Positions 46,701 to 58,700 of a stretch of 64,000 nucleotides of DNA are shown here, in pieces. The position numbers were made by a program, and so were the translations under genes. Position 1 is the first letter of the stretch; each line of letters opens with the position of its first letter. The stretch comes from Pisaster brevispinus. Its lineage: Eukaryota; Echinodermata; Asteroidea; Forcipulatida; Asteriidae. The notes beneath the pieces are model-generated. The model did no database searches. It was not told where the DNA came from and saw only the letters and a list, made by a program, of their open reading frames with translations. Location: contig JAMKCF010000013.1 in assembly GCA_023634235.1 (NCBI GenBank), positions 2,666,001 to 2,730,000 on the forward strand, read 5' to 3'.

Positions 46701-49700
46701 AAGGACCCTGCAGAAATTCTACTCTGTAGTGATAACAATCATAAAGGACCCTAGTGAAAAATCTGATAACTGCTTACACCAATCTCAAAGGACCCTGATA
46801 AAAGTCTGAAAAGTATTTACAACAATCTCAAAGGACCCTGGAGAAAGTCCGCTATGTATTAACAAGGATACAGCTAAATTCTGGCCTTTCTGTGTGTTCC
46901 ACATGGAGAAGAACGGATTGACAAGCTGCACACCCCTGTAAAAAAATAACAAAATACAATAGAAAGCAAAGTTAACCCTAAATACTATTTGTTGAGAGCT
47001 TGGTTTCACAAAACACTAAAGCTGTGTCCAGAATCAAGAGACTTCGAGCTTGGCTTCAATGACAACATTGAAAAATAGGACATTCTGGGCCCTCATAGAT
47101 CTTCTTAAGCAACAGTAGCTAAGCACAGCAGTATTATGCTTACCAGAGTAAGGTTACCAGCCCAAATTTTGGAATGGTATCCTGCACATTTTTGCTAAGC
47201 AGAAAACTGGTCAGCAATATTTTCTGCTTAAGCAGCTCTATGAAATCGCTACCGAAACCAATAAGTCGGACACAGCCATAGACTCCTCTCTAGGTGCATT
47301 GTCAATATTGCCACAGTGATTTGCCTTGTGACAACACACTTTGCTTAGCAATTAAGATTGATACACTTCTTAAGATCACTCTAGCTCTTTGTGAAATCGA
47401 AACCTAGTTTAGGTGTCCCAAATCAACACTAGTCTTTCTTTGCTCTGTAGCTCGATGTTTAGACTGAGATAAGGTTGGTATCCATGGCTCAACGAAAAGA
47501 ATGGTTTGTTTGGAAGGGGTGTAGTATATCCATCGAACCCAAGCAAACAAGGATTGTAAAGACTTTTATAGGAGGTTTAAGGCCTTTCACACAAGACGTT
47601 TTTTAACAAGGGACCTTGACTAATATCACATTGATGTTAAAAAAAAACCAGCAAATTCCAGTCATGTGAACGCTATCCTTGTTAAATAATAACAGAGACC
47701 CTTGTTATTTTAACAGAGATCCAGACCTTCCCAAAAAATAGCAACCAAGTATAAATCACCATGATATGTAGTGTGAAAGGATTACTGTGTCATAACTAAG
47801 AACCCTTGCTATGGCGATACCATTATTCTCATGCACAGACCATGTCACTATAGTAGAAGAAAGTGTTAGAGAATGAACAATTTTGAACTTTACCCCCACC
47901 CCTAAAAAACAAGGGGCTTTGATAAATTTGAATTTTTAAGAAGTCATGTGAAAGCTTATCAAATAACCGCAATCGAATGAAGTGAAAGACAACCAGCACC
48001 CATAACCATGGACCTTTGTTACTGGTGCTCATGTGAAAGGGCCTTAAGGGTTGCAGAAAGATTCCCAAAACATTCATTGTGCTGATGCCATTTATCAGTT
48101 ATCTTTCCTCACCTCTCGCACATATCAAAGACAAAGAGCGAGAAGAATGTGAAGACGATGGAGCAGACTTGTTGCCAATAAACCTTGAGACGATTCCGCT
48201 GAGTCTGATCCTATTAAAGAAATCAACAGAAAACAGCGTCTTACAAAGTCAAACAGTTGCAGTGTAGAAAAATATTGCATTGCACCAGAAGGTTTGCTCG
48301 GAACTTTTTCGGTAATTAGCCAGCAGGATCGGTTTTCTTGCCATTTCACTAGGTCGTTAGCCTTTCCAATAGTCCATATTTTTATTGAAATAGGGAAGCT
48401 TTTCAACACTGAACTAGCCAGCCGGACCACTTGGGAACGAATTTTGACTGGTCCTCATGTGTTTCAGCTGGCATTTGGCAAGCGGACCACTGTCATGGGA
48501 GAAGGCTGTATTATATGCATTCTCTAGATGGTTAATGAGACCGCTTGGTCTGTTAAAGATCCTAGACTCTAGATTCTAGAAGATTCTTTATTTGGCGTGG
48601 CGTGGCCGAGCGGTCAAGGGCACTGGACTCAAGCTCTGGTGTTTCTGACCAGCAGAGTGTGGGCTGGGTTCCCTGTCTTGACACTTGTGTCTTTAAGCAA
48701 GACACCCTTATTACCTCGCCCTTCAGATGGGATGTAAAGCCGTTTGTCCTGGGTGTTGTGTAATGCAAGTAAAACAACCCAGTGATTGCCCCGGTGTTTC
48801 TGGCAGTGGCTGCTAAATGAGCCGCAGCACCTTGTTCACACGATGCAAGGTGTTACATACATGGGACTCATAATTCATAAACTTCAACAATCTGTTTGGA
48901 AATAATTAATGATAAGTGCTTTGAAATGCCCGTATATTATAGTGCTGTATAAAAACTTGTTATTATTATCATTATTATTAGAATAGCGTTAGATTAGCGT
49001 GTCAAGGCCGAGCGGTTAAGTACACCTGACTCTGAGGTCTGGGGGCTAAACCATCAGGTTGTGGATTCAAATACCGGTCATGACACCTGTGTCCTTGAGC
49101 GAGACACTTAACGTTAACTACCTCTCCAATGTTTAAATTGGCTCCTGTGAGAGCAGAGATGGTTCTTGAGATTGATTTAGCTTGGTGGGCAACATAGGCT
49201 GTATACTCCCCAGGGAGCTGAGATGGTTGAAGGAATAAAAATAAATGGCCCAATGGCCCAGTGACCAAGAGTAATAGTGTTCTAGTCCCATCAGCGATCG
49301 CCGTGTGACGAATTGGAGCACTATATACAAAGCCATTATTACTGTTTCATGTAGAATATTTCTACATTAAAATGTTGAACATTACTTAATGATCTCAGAT
49401 GTAATACAAATATGGAAGTCTCATTAATGTACCATGAGATGCTCTCCAACGAAGATGATCCAGAAAGAGAAGAGCATAGCGTAGAAGGCCCCTTGCTTTA
49501 AATCAGCCAGCAGGACCATGAAGGGGATGTTCACCCACAACGTTAGCCACTCCATAGGGACTGAAAATAACCATACAAAACTTGTCACTCACTCGAAAAC
49601 TACCCCTTGAAAATGTCAGATCCAGACGTTTGGTGCTAGATATGGGGCATGGTACACCCCCCCCCCCCCCCACCACCGTGTCTTCATTGTGTGCTTGGAA

Positions 49701-52700
49701 TCTCAGACATTCTTTAGAAGATTTTAGGGGGGTACTTCTGTACAAGAGGGAAATAGAGTGTTAAAGTATGAAACACTGGGGGTAAATATGAGACTTTTTA
49801 ACCAGTTAGTTAGTGATTTTAGTTATATATTTTAAATCTTCGGACAACAAAATACATAAATTAACATTTAAAACTGTCAGGGTCAAGACAAAAATACGTT
49901 TAAAAACTGTCATCATGGCTATCAATGGTAAATTTCTGCCGTAGAGTTTGTGCTCGATATACTTTACGTAGCAAGTTGGAAACTTACAATTCAAAATACT
50001 CATGATGATGGCCAATGCAAGAATGGTCCTAATGGTAAAAAAAAGAGAAAGTTACTTAAACATTTTCAAATAAAAAATTCAGTTATGAATAAAAAAGGGA
50101 GCCTAGGCCCTATTTCATAAAGCTGCTTTTTAAAAGCACAAACAATGGCCAAGTGCAACCAACGGGTATTCTGCTCATTTCTGCTAAGCAGAAAGTTGTT
50201 AAGCATTTAATTACTGCTTAAGGAGCTCTATGAAATTGGGCCCTGATTATTTGAGGATAAGGTAGCAAATGGATTTCAAGGAACAGATGAAGGGCACATG
50301 ACAGACTTTTGCACACGCAGTTGTGGGGACTTGCCATTGTTGTTACTAAATTCCCTTATCTGAACAAAGGACAATAATGTAAGGACTTTTGTCCCATTGT
50401 GTAAAAGTCTTCCCACAGTTGGGTGTAGTGACCACAGGGTGTATCAATCAGGTGAGCCCCCACCCCCCACCCACCATCAACAGTAATTCAGATTTTGCCT
50501 CCCCCCTTTTTTTTTTACTTTAAGCACACAAATGTGCGAATAATCTTTGCACATTACTTTGTAAAAATTGTGGAGTTCCGTGCTGGGCATTATAGTCTTT
50601 CTTTAAACAACAAAGAATATGCTGGTTTCCGTATACCACCAACCCCCCCCCCCCCCCACCTCTGATAGCAGCGGCCTTTGCTTTGCTACACTCACTGGAA
50701 ACCAGTCAAATTCCTAATGGACCAGTGAATACTGCCCTCTGTTGGCCAATGCAACAGATTAAGAAAACACTTTGGAAGAACTTTCTTACAGTATCAACTC
50801 AAAAAATGTATAGATTCAACCATCTAGAAGAAATTCTCCTGGATGTTATAAGTTTGTTTACCTTTCTAGGAGGACGGGTCCTCTGGTCTGTAATAAGACC
50901 CGACGCCAGAACCAAAAGGTAGCCAAGAGGATGATGGGAAACATGAACGTCTTGATGGAGATCCAGACTTTGGTGAACCCTCCGTTCTGATGAATTGCCT
51001 GCAATGAAAATCAATGAAAATCATTGAATATTCAAACAATTGGACACTAGTGTAGGTTGTCATGGCCGAACGGTTTAGAGAATTGAATTCAAGTTCTGGT
51101 GGTTAATTCATCAGGGTGTGGGTTCGAATCCCGGTCATGACACTTGTGTCCTTGAGCAGGATGCTTTACTATAATCGCTTCTCTTCACCCAGGGGTATAA
51201 ATGGGTACCTGCGAGGGTAGAGGTTGATTTTGTGTTTGAAAAAGCCTTCGGAGCACCACGGCAGCCCGGGCTGTATACTCCCCAGGGAGCTGAGAAAGAT
51301 TACAGGAATGCTATTGGCCCAATGACCAGGGCAATAATGTAAAGCGCATTGATACATTATCAATGATTATTGTAAAATGCGCTATATAAGAACTAGTAAT
51401 TATTTTCATTATTGTATTTCTGCCTAGTCTCCTGCTTTGATGCTCCCTTGAGCAGACAATTCCACACCCCAAGAGGAGCTCCAAGGTCAGATTCAGTTTT
51501 GAGATCCACTTATTTTCCACTAGATACGACTCCTTATGAAAATGGGGAAATGATTACAAGTCTCTAACCTCACATTAAAATGGTGTAAACTGCCACTGTG
51601 TTTGTTACCCTTCAAATGCAATTTTTGTCAAAATCCAAAAACGTGCGTTGATGTCACATTTCAAATATATGGTCTGTACGTTTTAGTACAGAGAATTTTC
51701 ATTTCATTATTCTGATGATATCCAATCAAAAACGTCATTGAGCTTATGACTGGCGCAGAAATTCTTCTTTGGAATGTACAGACCAATTTGTTTTTGCCGT
51801 CTGATGATGTCATGTTTTGAGTTTTGCTCTAGAAGAGTACCAAAATAAAATGATATTTTACACCATTTTAATGTGAGGTTAGAAACCAGTTACTTTTCCC
51901 CCACTTTCATGAGGACTCAAATCAATTGGAAAATCACAAAAACTCAATTTTACCTTAAAGCCCCTCTTTATAGCTTTCAGAGTCCCGATTTTCTTCTGAA
52001 GACGACTAGAGCATACTGGTCAAAAATTAGTCCCACTAACCTAATCTTTTCAGAACCACCAAAGCTCACTAGGGATATAACCACATGGAGATGCAAATCT
52101 TTACTTTCAAAAAAATGCCAATTACTTTTGTTCAGCTCTTTTGTTGAAACTTTGAAGAAATCCCAACTGACTGTGCTCATTTCCAGCTGGGCCCCAATTT
52201 CATAGAGCTGCTTCAGCAGAAAAATATAGCTTAACAACTTTCTGCTTAGCAGAAATGAGCGGGATACCGGTCACAAATGGTACATGTGACATGGTATTTT
52301 GGCTGGTAACCTTATTCTGGTAAGCATAGTTTTGTGCTGAAGCAGCACACAGTGAAATTGGGCCCTGGTCAGCACGACTCATTTTTCCGGGTCGTTACTA
52401 ACCAGAGTCCAGATCAGTAAATATGTTTTTGACTGCGAAAACATATTGACCAGTTAGCGAGTATAGAGCCCTCGCATTGACCGCCAAACAATGGAAACGA
52501 GCACACATGTACGCGCCGCTCACAACTCTCAGCCAATGACAGGTCTTCCTTTGAACCCAGTGAGGGCGCTGTTTGGGCTTGTGGCGCAATGCAAGGGGTC
52601 TATCGGGACTCACCTCTAGGTGAATTCTGACTCTTTTTAGAGCGTAATGGAATCGTTGTACCCTTCCCCTCACTAGGATCCCCTCCCACCCGATCCCCTT

Positions 52701-55700
52701 CCCGTTGACCTTTGACATACGTACCACGATATGAATATCCTGAAGTGACCCAATGCCAGTGTTGACAGGAGGTCCGTTCCCGTGATCAATGATGGGTAAC
52801 CTGATGTTCACCAAGTAGTATTTATGATGAAGAGATCCAAGATCAAACAGCGGAATTGGGGTGCAGTCGTAGTAGTAGCCAACTTTATCATCAGTCTTAA
52901 TGAATCAAACCAAACCAAGTTAGTCAAAATTAAACAGGGTTTGGATCTTTGTTCTTGTCATGGTAGGGTAGTCTTTCCTTATATTAAGGGGACCTCAAAA
53001 TGAAACATGGAAATGTCAAGGGTCACAAAGGCAAGAATGACCAGGGGCATGGAGACATTTGCCTCCATTGTCTCCATAAAGTTCATGTACATGTACCAGG
53101 CCCGCATAAACCACAATATTTATCCAGTCAAATTTCTACTTTAAAAATAACAGACCTTAACGCTTTGTCATCATTCCGCTACCATTTGAGAAATGAAAGT
53201 ATCAAATAATAAACCACAAGGAAAACTGACTGGGTATATTTTAAAAAAATTTAGGTTGAGCAAAGAAAAATTTACTACAGCGGGACTTGAACCTGCAACC
53301 TCCGGATCAACCTCCAGATCAACGTGCCGGAAGCTCTACAAACTGAGCTATTTTGTGAATATCTCTGTTCGGGGGGTGCCAGTCTATAATCCACATAAAA
53401 CTAATCAGGTGGGATTCGAACCCACGACCTGCTCATTCTAAAGAAGATGTCATTAAGCCACTAGATGACTTAGCATGTCATGTGAAGAGACGCCAGTTCG
53501 AATCCTCGCTGCAATTATCTGTTAAATTGTTGTGATTCCCCCTGCTAATTACACGATTCAACTTGCCTTGCACTGGACACGCTCAGTGGTGTACAACGCG
53601 GGGGTCGTGGGCCCGAGTTCTGCTCGACTAGTTTCCCGGTGGATTTTTTGTCAACGCAGGACTCAGGACAACACTGTGCACTTATCGCACAACAAAGTAG
53701 GGTAAAAAAAAAATAATAACAAGCAAGATTACTTACTATTGGGTTAGGGAACACACATTCAAGTTTTCTTGTTTCGTTGACACTGACAATTTCTTGAAAT
53801 TCCTCCTCCAAACTGTCTCTGTATCCGAGTCTGATGACTAGCGTTACATTAGCATCTGGATCTGTAAAAGTACAACGAACCCTTTAAGGAAGCCATCTTT
53901 GTTTAGATAATGTACTGATCAATAGAAATGAAAATGAGGCTTGAGTATTTTTACAGACAAGCAACTTTGTAACTGCCAAAAACGAGGAGATGGTCAGTGT
54001 TATTTTGTTAATTGTTTTTCAGTTTGCCATGGCAATATTATCAAAGAAGAGGAAATCAACTGATCAGCTGAAAGATTCCATGCTTGTTTTTAACCACTTT
54101 TTTTTTGAATGGACTTATGGCAGACACTTTTTAACACCCGGAACATCTTCGGATTTTCCAAAATTGTTTTGCTGACAGCCGGACGACTGGCGTTTATATC
54201 CAACCGGACTTTAGTGTGTAGCGTGCACAGGCATGCACCTACCATGATACATTTTGTTTAACCTGCACAAAGAGGGACAACAGTACCTGGAAAACATGTC
54301 TTGTAAAAACCCTTTCCGGGGGTTATTGTGTAACCCCCGATTCCAGACCTTTGTCCTGTTGTTGTACAAATGTGGCATACAAGAGTTCACAGGCTGCCAC
54401 CATTCTTTGTCTTTACATTCGGCTCAATGGAAGGTAAGTCTAGGGTTCCCTGAGATTCCATCATACCATGGCAGATGATCGGCCGTGGCTCACGGATGAG
54501 GTTCTGCAAATCACGGTGAGTGCCAACTCAAATTTTCTTATATGACGATTGACAACAAAAAATCCTGGAACTACGCGCGAATGCAAGTTTTACAACTGGG
54601 ATTCGAACCCAAACCACCCCTGCAAACAAAAAGCAGTTTTCCCTGACATGCTTTCTTAGAAATAAGACTGAACAACTCTTTACAGAGGACTTGTACGTGT
54701 TTTCCTTGAGCAAACAAAACAAGACAAACCCCTCAATAAGAAAATTCCAAACTACAATAATACTTCCCCTACCTCCTGGAGGGGGGAACTCAAAAAGTTC
54801 AAACTCCTTTTTGATTCCAAATAAAACTAGATGGGAATCTGATCAAGGAAGTTTCACTTACCCATAATTGTCTCCTTTGTATGAGAAATATCCATAACCA
54901 AGACGCCAATTAAGTATTGAAACCAGCGCTCCATACTGTAAGGCCTGTTGGGAATATGAACAGCGAACACAATCCAGTCTGCGTAGATCTCTTTATGAAC
55001 GGCTTCATCAAAGTCTTTGATCTTGTCGCAGGCGGAGGGACCCCAAGGCTCAAACCAGCCTTTGAGGTTGAAGGCAGGGTCGATGCATTTAGTGGCAAGG
55101 TGGCTGAAGGCAGAGGAGGGTGCCGGTGCTATTATTAAGGCAAAAGAATTTAGAAGGGGAAAAAAAAGAATACAAAAAAAGTTTTTACAGTACCTTTGTG
55201 CAAGAATTAAACAACTTAAATATAATACCACAAAAGTTATTTGAAGTTTTGTTGCACCATCTTTGTGCAAGAATTTAAATATTCATGTTTATGTTTTTAC
55301 TGCTTGCTCATCTGTATGGTAATTCAGCCTGTTAGACTGCTATAAAAGCAGTTTCTTAATAAACCACTAATAATCATTTTCCCATTATAACTAGATCAAC
55401 CATTATTAATTTTATAGAGCAACTTTAAAGCAGACAACAGTCTGCTTAAAAATTTTCTGCTGAGCAAATACAACTAGGATACCAGTCACACTCAAGGGTA
55501 CATGTGACAGGGTGTTTTGGCTGGTAACCCTATTCTGGTAAGCACAGTTATTTTGTGCTTAGTTATTTGTAATGCTTAGAGCAGCTCTATGCAATCGGGC
55601 CCTGGGATGTATCTGAAATGAAACATGGTCAACACGTGATGGGGTGCAACAATGAGTTTGGCTGCAGCTTCGCGTATTTGGATATTTACAGCTACAGCTA

Positions 55701-58700
55701 CATGTACATACATTGCTAGTAAGTCAACAACGACGACGACAATAAAAATCCACAACGATGACAATCATATTGACAATGACAATGACAATGAATATTATTT
55801 CCCTGCACAGCCTCTACTCAAGCAAAAGAGAACTTCAACAAGGATATTTTAAACTTTGAAGAATATACCAACTGCTTATTAATATAATATAATAATAAAA
55901 CTAGTAGCTTCTGATATTACTGCTCAAATGCGTCACTCGATCAGTGACACTCCAATATTTTTACCCCTCGATCAGTGACACTCCAACATTTTTACCCCTC
56001 GATCAGTGACGCTCCAACATTTTTACCCCTCAATCAGTGACGCTCCAACATTTTTACCCCTGTCACTGGGCCATTAAATAACAATTTTACACTCCAATAA
56101 CTTTTAACACAGCTTTGAATGTGAAGGAAACTATGAAGAGACAACTCTCTGAAGCTCAAAACAAGCAGGTGTTAAGTTAATTAACCTCTGTAAGAGGTGT
56201 TACAGTTATTATTTATGCCATGTAAAAAAAAAGTGTTGTTTAGCATCCTTACTTTTCAATTTCTGCAGGTAGGGAGGGAGTTTTTGTTTTTGTTTTTTGG
56301 TGTGTTTTTTTTCCTTTCCCTCTCTCCATAAGTCAATGCAATACATCATCATCGCGTTGCCTGCACTCACCATGCATGTAGTGCTTGGGAAAATAGGCTG
56401 GCACAAAATTTGGGGTGGAAGGGTGGGTCAAAACAATTTCGAGACAAAAGTCAAAATTTTCAAACATTGATTATTCTGAGCGGCCCCTTACACACAACTT
56501 CATTCAATCATGCTTTCTCGTTAGAAAACTCACAAATACCATTTGTCCAACCTCACTGGTTACACATAGTGTACTTGCACTGAAAGTCAAAATGTCTAGA
56601 CGCTGTGTGGTAGGCATTCTGGAGTTGTTGATGGCTAGTCTGTTGAGTCTGCATACATCAGTGCTGGTTAAGACACACTGCATGCATGTTACTATTGTAT
56701 CAGATAAGCAGGATCACAGCATACCAGAGGACACTGCCTGCTGCTCCAGACTCCACATGAGGCCAGGGTATTGATTTAATCACCAGGCCATGACAGCTTC
56801 AGTTAGTAGCTTTGTGTGGTTATGACATGGGGGTCTGCTGGTCTTTTCTTGGGGGGAGGGTCACACTAGGGAGTTTACTGGCAACCAGTTGCAGGCAAAC
56901 ATGAAGAAAACAAAATCTCGGTTATTTCATAGCATTTCTATGTGAGAGTATGACCATGGAGGCATGGTGAGACCATGGAGGTAGAATTCTACCTCCATGG
57001 TAAGACCATGGTAAGACACTAGCTGAAATACTCCAGCCCAGTCTCAAGATGCCCAGTAAAAAAAAAATGCCTGAAGGTGCCAAGCTGGACACACACAGCC
57101 TGAGCAAGGACTGAACCTTAGGGCTAAGTGGCCAGTCAGCTAGGGGTCATTCTGGGCCAATGTACTGCTATGACCGCCACAAGTTGGCAGAAATGATTAC
57201 TGTAACTTTGAGTTGACCTCATAGGCCCTAGAAAAGACCTCTATGATGTGACCATTAAAGAACCTGCCACCAAATTTTGGAAGACCATTAATTAACTGTA
57301 AAGTAATTCAATGGTTACTTGATCAAATAAATTGATACAATGGTGCTTTCAAGTGAATTTCTAATCATACTACAATGTAAAAAGAAACATTTTAAAAATC
57401 ACAGCCCAATTTCATAGAGCTGACTTACAGCCAATTTTGAGCTTACTACTGTGCAAATTCCACTTTTCTGCTCAAGCATGGCAGAAAAATGTGCTGGCCA
57501 TTAAAAACAGCCCTTTGAAATTGGCCCGCTGGATTTTTTTTTTTCATTACTAGAGGTAAAACATCTCATAAAAGATGTAGACTCGGTTCTTTGATGTATA
57601 TAAACCTCATCGAGTTGAAAGTGCCACAACTTGCCATCCATGTCCATTACTCATGTAAGAAAGCAATCATAATATGTACACACTACACAGAAATGTCTGG
57701 AACTGTAAAAACGGAATTGCAATGTCAAGACAAGATGAAGTCTCTTTCCTCCCCACCCCCCCCCCATTCACTTCCTCCAATTATCTCCGACACAAAATTA
57801 TCTTAGAATTCATGGTGTGCTCTGACAAAACATTCTAAACAAGCCGGCAGATGACTGATGACCACAATCTCAAAGACGATCACTCAGGCCATGTGCAAAA
57901 TTGTTATTGGTTAGCAATCTGTTCCAACGGCAGCAAAAAATATAAACTAACAAATCGGTCCAGTATAATGTATTTTGATTTGTTTAACTTTCAAATGTAA
58001 ACAAAGTTGTCAAAAACATTCAAGTGTAAATCTTAGGGTTCAATTCAAATTTTTTTAAGTTTTATAGTTTGGTTTATTCAATTATTTAACTACAGTTTGT
58101 GAATTTCATGGGGGGAAAAAACAGGGGTGAGGGACCAGGGTAAAATACCAAGGTGGAGTACCCTTAACAATTTTCATTTTTTACTTGGCCTGATGGAGCA
58201 TGTTGGCTCACCTCCAAGATGATGCACTCAGTTTCTTCCTCTGCCATCTTGTTCAAACATCATTGATATATTTTAATCGTGTTTGTACTTGTAAACAAAG
58301 AGAAAGGATCACATTGTAAGGGACCACTTTATGATTGTTGCCCAATATAAGTTTGACATGGCGTTATGAAAATTCAATTTTCTTTTAGTTTGTTGTAATA
58401 GGGTCAGGGCAAGTTCATTACGTGAATTTGTTATTAAAGGTAGATTATAGGGTTCTCCCCAGGGTTTTTTGTTTTAAACTGTGGGGCATTCTGGACCCAA
58501 ATTGTTGTATGTTTGGCCGAGAAAACATCTTCAGAATGTTTCCTACTTGGTGTTTATCTTGATTTTAAAAGCCCTTGATTTTAAAAGTGCAATCTGGAGC
58601 ATTCTCTATGGTTTTCTCTCAATTTTTTGTAGAAATATTTTTTTATTTATTTTTTTTTTGCATATTTGCCGAAATTTGCGCGTATTGGCACGCAATTCAG

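Noticed and set aside
56415..56774. Plus-strand 119-aa open frame inside WLS intron 1
   Set aside because: Antisense to WLS, no domain or transcript signal; treated as chance.
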